Assembly: GCA_029937335.1 (NCBI GenBank)
Contig: JAPYQD010000003.1
Coordinates: 1-21,178, forward strand
Origin: Gammaproteobacteria bacterium
GTDB taxonomy: Bacteria > Pseudomonadota > Gammaproteobacteria > PS1 > Pseudothioglobaceae
Length of the DNA stretch: 21,178 nucleotides
Direction of reading: 5' to 3'
Below are positions 1-7,208 of the stretch, one piece after another (the first letter of the stretch is position 1; each line of letters starts with the position of its first letter). The notes beneath the pieces are model-generated. The model did no database searches. It was not told where the DNA came from and saw only the letters and a list, made by a program, of their open reading frames with translations. The position numbers were made by a program, and so were the translations under genes.

Positions 1-94
1 AAGTTTAGTCTAACATGGCCAAAAAATGACGGTAGTGAGAAATAGTTTTTTAGTGATAATTTCACATCTTGTTTGGGTTAAAGTAGGTTGCTTT

Positions 95-640
95 CTATCT
101 TGTCCGCAACATACGTTGCAGAGTTGAATCACGATTGATAAAATGGTGCTTTAGTGCAGCGACTGTATGCACAACCACCAAAAGTACAAAAATATGGGTT
201 GATACTTCATGAATTTCACCAGCCACATCCTCTTGATTTTCAAAGCCGTAAATAGTAGCGGGAACAGTAACCCATCCAAAGACTGAAATATCTTGACCCT
301 TAGCGCTAGTAACAAGGTAACCACTAACAACCATAATCACCATCAAGGCATAAAATGATCGATGCATAATGATAGCAATGCGCTGTTGCCATTGCTTGCC
401 TTCAATATTAGGAGTCAAGCCGCTTAGCCTCCAGCTCATCCTTAGGACCAATAACACCGCTACAATCATACCAAAATCCCGATGTAACTTATAGGCTGAT
501 AAATACTCAGAATCGTAGTAATTTAGGCCCATCATATACTCGCCTAATATAAATAAGCCAATGACAAGTACAGCCATGATCCAGTGCAAAAAAATTGATA
601 TAGAACCATAGCCATTTAGGCTATCAGTCAGTTTTTTCAC
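95..640 (-). CDS. Cytochrome b561 family membrane protein (YceJ/CybB-like)
   Basis: A predicted inner-membrane di-haem b-type cytochrome of 181 residues with four hydrophobic segments, expected to pass electrons between quinol and an unidentified partner. Histidines at about residues 19, 53, 144 and 158 show the 34- and 14-residue spacings of the haem ligands in the CybB family, which is the main evidence beyond hydrophobicity. The start codon is GTG (638-640), overlapping the TGA of the upstream yceI-like gene in a GTGA junction, so translational coupling is likely. Pairing with a YceI protein is seen in many proteobacteria (E. coli has yceJ-yceI, in the opposite order). Family assignment is confident; the physiological partner is unknown. 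Nothing recognisable lies in the 94 bases downstream. Confidence 0.9.
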   Translation of the reverse strand: MKKLTDSLNGYGSISIFLHWIMAVLVIGLFILGEYMMGLNYYDSEYLSAYKLHRDFGMIVAVLLVLRMSWRLSGLTPNIEGKQWQQRIAIIMHRSFYALMVIMVVSGYLVTSAKGQDISVFGWVTVPATIYGFENQEDVAGEIHEVSTHIFVLLVVVHTVAALKHHFINRDSTLQRMLRTR

Positions 641-1221
641 TGGCGTATGCCTTCAATAGATAACCAAATCTGAACGTCTTCAGCCACAGCACCAAGTATG
701 GCAGATTCCTTCATTTTATAATCAGAAAGGTGTAGTGTTGTTTCACCCTCGAAACCTCGACGGAAACCACCCCAAGGATCACTTCCAGCACCGATTTTAT
801 TGACATTAATAATGATATCCTTGGTGATGCCACGCAATGTAAACTTACCCTTTAGAATTGCTTTGCCATTACCCTTGTCTTCCCAGTTGGTACTGACAAA
901 GGTAGCTGTAGGGAATTTTTTCGTATCAAAAAATCGCTCACTACGCAAATGTTTATCACGCTCAGCATGGTTACTATCAATACTGGCAGTATCAATATTA
1001 ATCTGCACACGATTGTTAATAGAATTAGACTCGTCATAATCAAAGTCACCTGAAAATTGATTGAAACGGCCCTCTAACCAACTATAGCCAAGATGTTTAA
1101 TTTTAAACGTCACAAAAGCATGCATCCCCTTGGTATCCACAACATAATGTTCAGCTGCATGTAAATTAAAACTGCTAAGACTCAGAATAGCCATCAGTAA
1201 AAAAAGTAGTTTTTTAGTCAT
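637..1221 (-). CDS. YceI family periplasmic lipocalin-like protein
   Basis: A secreted protein of 194 residues in the YceI family, whose members form a lipocalin-like barrel that binds polyisoprenoid or other lipid-like ligands. An N-terminal signal peptide is evident (MTKKLLFLLMAILSL..., likely cleaved after about residue 22 in NLHA-AEH). The body carries family features such as VDTKGMHAFVTFKIKHLGYS near the mature N-terminus and FTLRGITKDI and SDYKMKESAI later on. The reading frame is open 25 codons further upstream, but the ATG at 1219-1221 is chosen because AGAGGTAAC lies just before it and the signal peptide starts there. It is the first gene of a two-gene unit with cytochrome b561 and is divergent from a LysR regulator, which probably controls it. 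The ligand is unknown. Confidence 0.9.
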   Translation of the reverse strand: MTKKLLFLLMAILSLSSFNLHAAEHYVVDTKGMHAFVTFKIKHLGYSWLEGRFNQFSGDFDYDESNSINNRVQINIDTASIDSNHAERDKHLRSERFFDTKKFPTATFVSTNWEDKGNGKAILKGKFTLRGITKDIIINVNKIGAGSDPWGGFRRGFEGETTLHLSDYKMKESAILGAVAEDVQIWLSIEGIRQ

Positions 1222-1260
1222 ATTTGTTACCTCTTGATTAAATAATGATAAGAAAAAAAA

Positions 1261-1344
1261 GCATTTGTGACTACTTGGGACACAATATGCAACCATATGG
1301 TTAATATTTTTGAATGATTATATATATAATAAACGTATGCATAC
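1261..1344. promoter_or_regulatory. Dyad-rich divergent control region between yceI and lysR genes
   Basis: Four dyads lie in 84 bp: an imperfect inverted repeat at 1261-1290 (outer arms GCAT/ATGC, inner TTGTG/CACAA), a perfect AACCATATGGTT at 1291-1302, a perfect 14-bp AT palindrome at 1317-1330 and a perfect GTATGCATAC at 1335-1344. A possible rightward promoter is TTAATA (1301-1306), an 18-bp spacer and TATAAT (1325-1330). LysR-type regulators usually bind such dyads between themselves and a divergent target, so these are candidate operators. The dyads are directly visible; the function is inferred. Confidence 0.5.
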
Positions 1345-1392
1345 AAGATGTATAGTGAAATTATTAGTGACTTATATTCAAAAAAATCGAAC

Positions 1393-2313
1393 ATGAAACA
1401 AAAACTTAATTTAGATGCGCTTGTTGTACTTGATGCCATCGCGCGTAAATCAAGTTTTGCAGCGGCCGCTAAAGAGCTTTATCGCGTCCCTTCATCAGTC
1501 ACTTACGCTATCCAGAAGCTTGAGGATAGCTTAGGTATAGTACTTTTTGATCGTCTCGGTCACCGGGCACGTCTAACCCCTGCTGGCATGGCATTGCTCA
1601 ATGAAGGACGGGAATTGTTATCAATGGCTGATAATATCGAACGAAAGGTGCAACGGATTGCAACAGGGTGGGAGGCGGAATTAAGAATTGCTGTGGATGA
1701 CCTAATACCTTATAAAAAGGTCCTAGATCTTTGTGAAGCATTTTATAAATTTTCACCTGATACTCAATTACATTTGACCACAGAAGTTCTTGGTGGGTCG
1801 TGGGATGCCATAGCTTCAGGACGTGCTGATTTGGTAATTGGTGCATCGGGTGATGGCCCATCAAATACAGCGGGATTCTCTCTTCACCCAATGGGTGAAA
1901 TAGAACTTATATTTGTAGTGGCCCCTAACCATCCTCTAGCAAAGGCTACCGAACCTTTAACGAGCGCACTCATTCGAAAGTATCGCGTAATTGTGGCGGC
2001 AGATAGCTCCCGCCATCTTTCACCAAGAACTATTGGATTACTACCTGGTCAACCTAGTCTTACTGTATCTAATTTAAAAATAAAGTTGGAATCGCAAAAA
2101 AAAGGTCTAGGAGTTGGATACCTACCACGACACGTGGTTCAAAAGGATTTGGAGCAAGGAAACCTTGTCGTAAAAGCTACTGAGGATGAACTCAATCCTT
2201 TACATTCACTTTATTATGTCTGGCGTAATGCACATCGCGGGAAAGCTTTAACCTGGTTTAAAGAACAATTATGTGAGAATGAAAAAAAGATTGACTGGTT
2301 TTCAGCTAAATAA
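1393..2313 (+). CDS. LysR family transcriptional regulator
   Basis: A 306-residue LysR-type regulator. The N-terminal winged helix-turn-helix is clear: LNLDALVVLDAIARKSSFAA, then AKELYRVPSSVTYAIQKLED, then LFDRLGHRARLTPAG. It is followed by a periplasmic-binding-protein-like effector domain with LRIAVDDLIP and GRADLVIGASGDGPSN. An ATG lies 15 codons upstream at 1348, but the ATG at 1393 is preferred because it places the helix-turn-helix at the usual distance from the N-terminus; neither start has a good Shine-Dalgarno sequence. It is divergent from yceI and cytochrome b561, which are its likely targets, and probably autoregulates through the shared spacer. The effector is unknown. Length is normal for the family. 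Confidence 0.92.
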   Translation: MKQKLNLDALVVLDAIARKSSFAAAAKELYRVPSSVTYAIQKLEDSLGIVLFDRLGHRARLTPAGMALLNEGRELLSMADNIERKVQRIATGWEAELRIAVDDLIPYKKVLDLCEAFYKFSPDTQLHLTTEVLGGSWDAIASGRADLVIGASGDGPSNTAGFSLHPMGEIELIFVVAPNHPLAKATEPLTSALIRKYRVIVAADSSRHLSPRTIGLLPGQPSLTVSNLKIKLESQKKGLGVGYLPRHVVQKDLEQGNLVVKATEDELNPLHSLYYVWRNAHRGKALTWFKEQLCENEKKIDWFSAK

Positions 2314-2614
2314 CCATAACTATTCAATACCACTGCCAGCTGGGTACCCAACGTGTGCTTGTTATAGTCCTAAAAACGATATAAAGCCATTGCAACAGCG
2401 TCGATTGACGCTTCATTTTGTCGCTTAGCTTCCTTTAAAAAAGTAAAGTATTGGATTGGCGCTTAATTCTTTCATTTTCTGCATTATATTTTACTCTCTA
2501 CTTAAAGTCACTGTTTGCGAAGGTGTAACTAGTATCAAATAGTCCATCCTTTTACTATGCCTATTAAAAGTAATGATTGTAACACAATCAAAAATACGGG
2601 AGGGTGAGTGAATG
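2314..2614. other. Gene-poor stretch with palindromes and a possible decayed reading frame
   Basis: No convincing gene is present. Visible items are a perfect palindrome TGGGTACCCA (2341-2350), a 6-bp hairpin with arms AGCGTC and GACGCT (2397-2412), and a 7-bp hairpin TGATTGT-AAC-ACAATCA (2574-2590). On the minus strand 2462-2370 is open and ends in TAG; its predicted product has a protein-like C-terminus (EAKRQNEASIDAVAMALYRF), but no start codon lies in frame after the preceding stop. This could be a gene remnant or chance. Confidence 0.4.
2574..2590 (-). terminator. Weak hairpin downstream of tRNA-Leu
   Basis: A TGATTGT-AAC-ACAATCA stem-loop with a 7-bp stem lies about 25 nt past the 3' end of the tRNA. 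On the minus strand it is followed by ATTACTTTT, not by a clean U-run, so it is a weak candidate for ending the tpiA-secG-tRNA transcript. Confidence 0.25.
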
Positions 2615-2700
2615 TGGTGCCGATGGCCAGAGTCGAACTGGCACGAGCGTAGCTCACTACCCCCTCAAGGTAGCGCGTCTACCAATTCCGCCACATCGGC
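2615..2700 (-). tRNA. tRNA-Leu (anticodon GAG)
   Basis: Read on the minus strand, the 86-nt sequence folds as a class II tRNA with a long variable arm. The acceptor stem is GCCGATG/CATCGGC, with discriminator A and an encoded CCA. The D arm contains GGTAGACGC, the anticodon stem CTACC/GGTAG encloses the loop TTGAGGG (anticodon GAG, reading CUC/CUU), and the T arm contains GTTCGACTC. It begins 16 nt after secG. A tRNA-Leu(GAG) directly after secG is a conserved proteobacterial arrangement (E. coli secG-leuU), so it is probably processed from a secG read-through transcript. Confidence 0.97.
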
Positions 2701-2716
2701 AATAAGGTTTTAGAAC

Positions 2717-3073
2717 TTACTCGCTGCTAGGAATGTCGTTAATTTTAGCGTCAATCATAGGTACGTCAGATGTCACCACTGGTGTCGGCTCTATGACCAC
2801 TTGATCCATGATACTTTGAGGCTCTTCTACCGTGTTGACCTCATTGCTTGCCAGATAAGCCAAAGTTAAGCTGGTTAAGAAAAAACCAGTAGCAACGCCG
2901 GCTGTTAACTTGTATATAAAAGAGTTTGCGCCTCGAGAGCCAAATACAGAGCCAGAAGACCCCGCACCAAAAGCAGCACCTGCATCAGCACCCTTGCCGT
3001 GTTGCATTAAGATTAATGCAACTAGGCCTAATGCTAATAGTACATGAATAATAAGAATAACTTGAAATGACAT
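2717..3073 (-). CDS. secG: Protein translocase subunit SecG
   Basis: A 118-residue subunit of the SecYEG translocon, which assists SecA-driven export of proteins across the inner membrane. It has two transmembrane helices, at about residues 4-22 and 54-74. Between them is the characteristic glycine- and serine-rich loop (MQHGKGADAGAAFGAGSSGS, then VFGSRGANSF), which identifies the family. The C-terminal tail of about 40 residues is acidic and poorly conserved. The start lies 5 nt after the tpiA stop codon, and tRNA-Leu(GAG) follows, so tpiA-secG-tRNA is likely one unit. No Shine-Dalgarno sequence is visible, so translation may be coupled to tpiA. Confidence 0.95.
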   Translation of the reverse strand: MSFQVILIIHVLLALGLVALILMQHGKGADAGAAFGAGSSGSVFGSRGANSFIYKLTAGVATGFFLTSLTLAYLASNEVNTVEEPQSIMDQVVIEPTPVVTSDVPMIDAKINDIPSSE

Positions 3074-3078
3074 AATAA

Positions 3079-3825
3079 TTAACCCGCTTTACAAATGTGT
3101 AAGAAATCATCAGATTTTAATGATGCACCACCGATCAAGCCGCCATCAATATCTTCACAGCCAATTAGCTCTTCAGCGTTAACAGGGTTCATGCTGCCAC
3201 CATATAAAATAGGGGTTGCCTGTGCAACGTCTGTATTATTTTCTGCCAACATTGAACGAATAAAAGCATGTGCATCTTGTGCTTGTTGTGGTGTTGCAGT
3301 AACGCCCGTACCAATCGCCCAAACGGGTTCATAGGCCACAATAATATTTTTAAACGCATCAATACCAACCAAATCAATAACGACTTGAATTTGACGAGAT
3401 ACAACGCTTTCCATGTTGCCAGACTCTCTTTCTGCTAGTGTTTCACCAATACAGAACAAAGGGGTTAGGTCGTTATCAAGCGCAACCTGAACTTTTTGAG
3501 CAACAATTTCATTCGTCTCACCGTATAGGCTTCTACGCTCAGAATGACCAACAATCACATACTCTACACCAAAGTCTTTAATCATGTCTGCACTCACTTC
3601 ACCGGTGAAGGCGCCTGAAGCATTGACATTAAGGTCTTGCGCGCCAACGTGTAGCTGCGAATGTGTGGTTAAAGCTTCAGCTTGAGATAAATAAGGAGAG
3701 GGTGCACAGATAATAACTTTTGACTTAACATCGGCCATGCCTGAAAGAATACCCATGACTAAGGTGTTTACCGCTTCTTTTGAAGCGTTCATTTTCCAGT
3801 TGCCTGCAACGATTGTCTGACGCAT
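3079..3825 (-). CDS. tpiA: Triosephosphate isomerase
   Basis: A cytoplasmic (beta/alpha)8-barrel enzyme of 248 residues that interconverts glyceraldehyde 3-phosphate and dihydroxyacetone phosphate, needed in glycolysis, gluconeogenesis and the Calvin cycle. Catalytic residues are visible: Lys11 in GNWKMN, His94 in IVGHSERR and Glu166 in VAYEPVWAIGTG. The phosphate-binding YGGSMNPVNAEEL (about 208-220) and DGGLIGGASL (about 228-236) follow. Length is normal. It leads a minus-strand unit with secG and tRNA-Leu. The ATG has no Shine-Dalgarno sequence, only an AT-rich TTATTATT before it. Identification is secure. Confidence 0.98.
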   Translation of the reverse strand: MRQTIVAGNWKMNASKEAVNTLVMGILSGMADVKSKVIICAPSPYLSQAEALTTHSQLHVGAQDLNVNASGAFTGEVSADMIKDFGVEYVIVGHSERRSLYGETNEIVAQKVQVALDNDLTPLFCIGETLAERESGNMESVVSRQIQVVIDLVGIDAFKNIIVAYEPVWAIGTGVTATPQQAQDAHAFIRSMLAENNTDVAQATPILYGGSMNPVNAEELIGCEDIDGGLIGGASLKSDDFLHICKAG

Positions 3826-3854
3826 AATAATAATTTGCTATAAAAAAAGGGGCA

Positions 3855-3883
3855 ATGTTACGCTATTTAACGATAAAAATCAA
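3855..3883 (-). promoter_or_regulatory. Candidate promoter for tpiA-secG-tRNA-Leu
   Basis: On the minus strand TTGATT (-35, 3883-3878) and TAACAT (-10, 3860-3855) are separated by exactly 17 bp, each matching four of six consensus bases. It lies about 30 bp upstream of the tpiA start codon. The match is moderate. Confidence 0.4.
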
Positions 3884-3896
3884 TCCCGCAAAGGTT

Positions 3897-4415
3897 TTAG
3901 TGCGAAGACTTCGAGCCAAAATAAAGCGCCAAAGAAACCATTAAAATACCCAATGAAAAATACACCAAATCAAGTGCGCTGGTAAAGCTCATTGATAGCG
4001 ACACCTCAAAAAACGTTACCACCAAAATCATAAGGATAACCTTAGCCAATTTTGACTTAAGGTCGTCCAAAGAATTGATCACTAATACTTTGGCTGATTG
4101 ACCGCTTTCCTTGGCTTCGTCAATATCGCTAATAAATAGCTCGTACAAGCCTAAGGCAAAAATCAATAAAATAGTGGCTAATAAAAAGCCATCAATCGCC
4201 CCAACTGTATGGGCCACCATTTCAATTTTTAAGACCTTTCTGTCTTCAATAGAGGCAACAAAATAATCAGAAGCATGGGACAACAATCCAACCACATCAA
4301 CCGCAGTGATCACAAACAAGAGTAAGGACAATAATAACGAAGCAATAACTGCCGCTAAAACCATATGGCGAGAGCTCCACAACAGTTTTTCAAAATACTT
4401 TTCAATCATTCCCAT
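3897..4415 (-). CDS. UPF0114 (YqhA) family inner-membrane protein
   Basis: A 172-residue integral membrane protein of uncharacterised function, matching the YqhA/UPF0114 family in length and layout. Hydrophobic segments lie at about residues 17-43, 71-92, 123-140 and 145-165. The N-terminus MGMIEKYFEKLLWSSRHMVL and the loop FISDIDEAKE resemble that family. The first ATG is chosen because AGGAG lies 8 nt before it (AGGAGTTATATAGATG). An extended -10 element sits about 33 bp upstream. It stands alone, divergent from dnaA, and nothing nearby suggests a role. I am fairly sure of the family, but no function can be assigned. Confidence 0.8.
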   Translation of the reverse strand: MGMIEKYFEKLLWSSRHMVLAAVIASLLLSLLLFVITAVDVVGLLSHASDYFVASIEDRKVLKIEMVAHTVGAIDGFLLATILLIFALGLYELFISDIDEAKESGQSAKVLVINSLDDLKSKLAKVILMILVVTFFEVSLSMSFTSALDLVYFSLGILMVSLALYFGSKSSH

Positions 4416-4447
4416 CTATATAACTCCTGTGCACAATGCAAAGCTTT

Positions 4448-4456
4448 AGTATATCA
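4448..4456 (-). promoter_or_regulatory. Extended -10 promoter for the YqhA-family gene
   Basis: On the minus strand TGATATACT (TGn followed by TATACT, five of six consensus bases) lies about 33 bp before the start codon, leaving a leader that contains the AGGAG ribosome-binding site. No good -35 is visible, as is common for extended -10 promoters. Confidence 0.45.
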
Positions 4457-4558
4457 TTATTAATTTTAAATTAAACCCAATCTTAGGGTGAAAATACCGG
4501 GGCAAATAGCAAGCTCTTCACTGGTGTTTAACGCCCTAACAATACAGAGCTACGTTTT

Positions 4559-5866
4559 ATGTCAAAAACCTGGGCAAAATGCCTTAATACCTTAAAAGAC
4601 ACACTGCCTTTGGCAATTTTTAGCGTTTGGGTGCAGCCCTTAAAAGCCATCGAAGATGAATCTAATCTCTCACTATTAGCACCAAGCACATCGGTTAAAA
4701 ATTACGTTAATAAAAACCTAAAACAGGAAATTAAAAGCGTTATCGCTCAACACAACAAAAATCTCAAAATTTATATCGGTGTTGCAACTCAATCTGGAGG
4801 AAAAACCAAAACGCAAAAACAACACAATACACCTTTGTTTCCAGAATACACCTTTGACAATCTGGTGTTGGGTAATGCCAACCAAATAGCTTATGGCGCT
4901 ACTCGACAAATTGCCGAAAATATCAAATCCTCACCCTACAACCCTTTTATTATTTACGGCAGCTCTGGTCTAGGAAAAACCCACTTAATGCAAGCAGCAG
5001 GGCATTTAGCTAAAGAAAAAGATCCAAGCATCAAAGTAATTTACGTGCCATTGATGGATTTTGTTAAGAACATTACCACTAGTTTACGTCACAACACCAT
5101 TGAAGACATTAAGGCTTACTATCAATCTGCCGATTTATTATTGGTGGACGATATTCATTTAATTGCAAAAAAAGAAAAATCTCAGGAAGAGTTCTTTCAT
5201 ATTTTCAACTTTTTGTTTAGCACCAAAAAACAAATTATTTTTACTTGTGACCAACCACCAAAAAATATACGCCAAGTAGAAGACCGCCTAAAAACTCGAT
5301 TTTCTCAAGGCTTAAATTTACACCTAACACCGCCAGAATTAGAAATGCGCGCCGCAATCTTACTAAAGAAAGCACACAACGAAAAAATCAACATTGATCT
5401 AACGGAAGACACTGCCCTGTTCATTGCCGGGCACATCACCTCCAACGTTAGGGATTTAGAGGGTGCATTGCTTAAACTCAAGGCCTTTGTTGACTTTTCT
5501 AAAATCGACCATTCATTCATCTCTAAAGAGGTTGTGGAAAGCGCACTGGGCGACTTAATCAAACCTCAAATTAAAAATATCGACATTAACGACATACAAA
5601 AAGAAACAGCAAAACATTATGCTATCACTGTTTCGGATCTAATTTCAAAAAGCCGAAAACAACACACTGTTCTAGTTAGGCAAATGGCTGTTTTTATCTC
5701 ACACGAACTCACTACTTTATCATTAACAAAAATTGGAAAACATTTTGGAAATAGGGATCATTCCACCGTTTTACACAGTATCGACAAAATAGAAAAAAAG
5801 ATGCTAGAAGAGGCGTCAATAAAGAATGATTACGATTTAATTAAACTAAAACTGGCTAACTTATAA
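4559..5866 (+). CDS. dnaA: Chromosomal replication initiator protein DnaA
   Basis: A 435-residue AAA+ ATPase that binds DnaA boxes and opens the replication origin. Domain I spans about residues 1-78. The domain II linker is very short (about 79-97, only around 20 residues), which explains the slightly small size. Domain III carries Walker A GSSGLGKT (134-141), Walker B LLLVDD (193-198), a sensor 1 region FTCDQPP (228-234, usually TSD), the arginine box RLKTRF (243-248) and the sensor 2 arginine in NVRDLEGAL (Arg298). Domain IV ends with the DnaA signature GNRDHSTVLHSI (397-408). The start has little Shine-Dalgarno character (CAGAGCTACGTTTT before ATG). It is the first gene of dnaA-dnaN-recF-gyrB. 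Identification is certain. Confidence 0.99.
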   Translation: MSKTWAKCLNTLKDTLPLAIFSVWVQPLKAIEDESNLSLLAPSTSVKNYVNKNLKQEIKSVIAQHNKNLKIYIGVATQSGGKTKTQKQHNTPLFPEYTFDNLVLGNANQIAYGATRQIAENIKSSPYNPFIIYGSSGLGKTHLMQAAGHLAKEKDPSIKVIYVPLMDFVKNITTSLRHNTIEDIKAYYQSADLLLVDDIHLIAKKEKSQEEFFHIFNFLFSTKKQIIFTCDQPPKNIRQVEDRLKTRFSQGLNLHLTPPELEMRAAILLKKAHNEKINIDLTEDTALFIAGHITSNVRDLEGALLKLKAFVDFSKIDHSFISKEVVESALGDLIKPQIKNIDINDIQKETAKHYAITVSDLISKSRKQHTVLVRQMAVFISHELTTLSLTKIGKHFGNRDHSTVLHSIDKIEKKMLEEASIKNDYDLIKLKLANL

Positions 5867-6080
5867 ACACTATACACAGCCGATTATCCACCCCATTGTC
5901 AATAACTTTAATAACTTAACAAATCCACAAAATTTATAAACATAACACCTTGGTTTTTACATAAAATAGTTAATCAGTATCCACAACTTAACAAACTGTT
6001 TTTTAAAGAAAAAAATTAGTTATTAACAAATAAAAGTACCGCTAATAATAATAATAATTATTTAATAAAAGGATTTTTTG
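5867..6080. other. Candidate replication origin (oriC) between dnaA and dnaN
   Basis: This non-coding spacer holds four same-strand sites close to the DnaA box consensus TTATNCACA: CTATACACA (5870-5878), TTATCCACC (5884-5892), AAATCCACA (5921-5929) and GTATCCACA (5977-5985), with one or two mismatches each. It is followed by an extremely AT-rich tract (about 5998-6065) that includes a TAA trinucleotide repeat, suitable as an unwinding element. Genes left of it run mostly leftward and genes right of it rightward, as expected for leading-strand transcription. No perfect box is present, so the call is inferential. Confidence 0.6.
6041..6062. repeat. TAA trinucleotide repeat in the dnaA-dnaN spacer
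   Basis: A run of about five TAA units lies just upstream of the dnaN ribosome-binding site, inside the AT-rich part of the candidate origin. It is visible directly. A role in DNA unwinding is only a possibility. Confidence 0.6.
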
Positions 6081-7184
6081 ATGAACACACAACTTACCGT
6101 TAGAGAATTACTCGAACCACTACAAACAGTTATTGGCGTTGTTGAAAAAAAACAAACACTTCCTATTCTTTCACACGTACTAATCCAATTAAAAAATAAT
6201 CAATTAACGTTAACCACTACTGATATGGAAATTGAGCTACGTGCTTCACATCCTATCAATACTCAAGAAGAAATCAGTTTTACAATTTACGCTAAAGATT
6301 TAATTGATATTATTAGAAAATTACCAGAAGAAACTATCATTCAATTTATTATTGAAGAATCAAAAATCTATATTAAAACCAACAACAATTCATTTGAACT
6401 TAATACTTTTAATCATCAAGATTTTCCATCATTACCAAAAATTGAAAACTCCGATGTTATTAGAGTTAAACGTAATGCACTAAAGGAATTAATTGAAAAT
6501 ACTTCTTTTTCAATGGGTAATCAAGATATTCGAGCTTATTTAAACGGTTTATATTTTGAAGTTGACCAAGATAATATTACTGTAGTTGCAACTGACGGTC
6601 ATCGTTTATCCATTGGTGAAATCAAGCAAAGTAATAATTTAGATAAAAAGAAAACAGTTATCCTGCCAAGAAAAGCAGTTTTAGAATTAACCAAATTACT
6701 CAACAAAAATGAACACGATGAAGTTGATATCCACCTTTCAGAAAACTATTTTTATTTAGTTAGTGACAATACAACGATTATCAGTCGATTAATTGATGGT
6801 AATTTTCCAAATTACGCTCAGGTTATTCCAACCGATCATGAAAATACCATTGTGATTGATCGACAAGACTTTTTAAACAGTTTACAGCAGGCCTCTATCT
6901 TTGTTGAAGAGCGTACTAAAGGCGTTAAGTTAGCCTTTAAAGATTCGCAACTTAATATTTTTTCACACTCGGAAAGAGGTCAAGCAAAAACTAAAATTTC
7001 GATAAAGAATTTCGATAAAGAAATAGAAATCGCTTTTAATATTCACTATTTAATTTCTATTTTAGAAAAACTCACCACCGATGAAATTAACATGGTGGTG
7101 CCTGGTGGAGAGAATCAATCTTGTTTGTTAAGTAGTATTGGTGATGAAACATACCAATATGTTGTTATGCCAATGCGAATCTAG
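6081..7184 (+). CDS. dnaN: DNA polymerase III beta subunit (sliding clamp)
   Basis: A 367-residue sliding clamp that dimerises around DNA and tethers polymerase III and other replication and repair proteins. The three tandem clamp domains are about 120 residues each. Typical segments are KKQTLPILSHVLIQL near residue 24, VATDGHRLSI in the second domain and the conserved C-terminus YVVMPMRI. A TTG one codon upstream is in frame, but the ATG at 6081 is preferred because AAGGA lies 7 nt before it. It follows dnaA across the candidate origin and precedes recF by 24 nt. Codon use is strikingly A/T-rich, as in neighbouring genes. Identification is certain. Confidence 0.98.
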   Translation: MNTQLTVRELLEPLQTVIGVVEKKQTLPILSHVLIQLKNNQLTLTTTDMEIELRASHPINTQEEISFTIYAKDLIDIIRKLPEETIIQFIIEESKIYIKTNNNSFELNTFNHQDFPSLPKIENSDVIRVKRNALKELIENTSFSMGNQDIRAYLNGLYFEVDQDNITVVATDGHRLSIGEIKQSNNLDKKKTVILPRKAVLELTKLLNKNEHDEVDIHLSENYFYLVSDNTTIISRLIDGNFPNYAQVIPTDHENTIVIDRQDFLNSLQQASIFVEERTKGVKLAFKDSQLNIFSHSERGQAKTKISIKNFDKEIEIAFNIHYLISILEKLTTDEINMVVPGGENQSCLLSSIGDETYQYVVMPMRI

Positions 7185-7208
7185 TCTTATTGATGTTTAG
7201 GTCTTTGT

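Noticed and set aside
1..94. Terminator after cytochrome b561 at the left edge
   Set aside because: Only a 4-bp GTGA/TCAC stem is visible and no T-run follows on the minus strand.
1348..1392. Upstream ATG at 1348 as the start of the LysR regulator
   Set aside because: It would add 15 residues ahead of the usual LysR N-terminus and lies only about 11 nt after the expected transcription start.
2370..2462. Minus-strand open run as a real small gene
   Set aside because: No ATG, GTG or TTG start lies in frame after the preceding stop codon and there is no ribosome-binding site, so it is only noted as a possible remnant.
4429..4436. TGTGCACA palindrome upstream of dnaA as a DnaA box or operator
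   Set aside because: It differs from the DnaA box at two positions, overlaps the ribosome-binding region of the divergent gene, and stands alone.
6041..6062. TAA repeat read as a DnaA-trio element
   Set aside because: With the DnaA boxes on its left, the strand polarity does not fit the trio pattern; it fits only if a box lay to the right, and none is seen.
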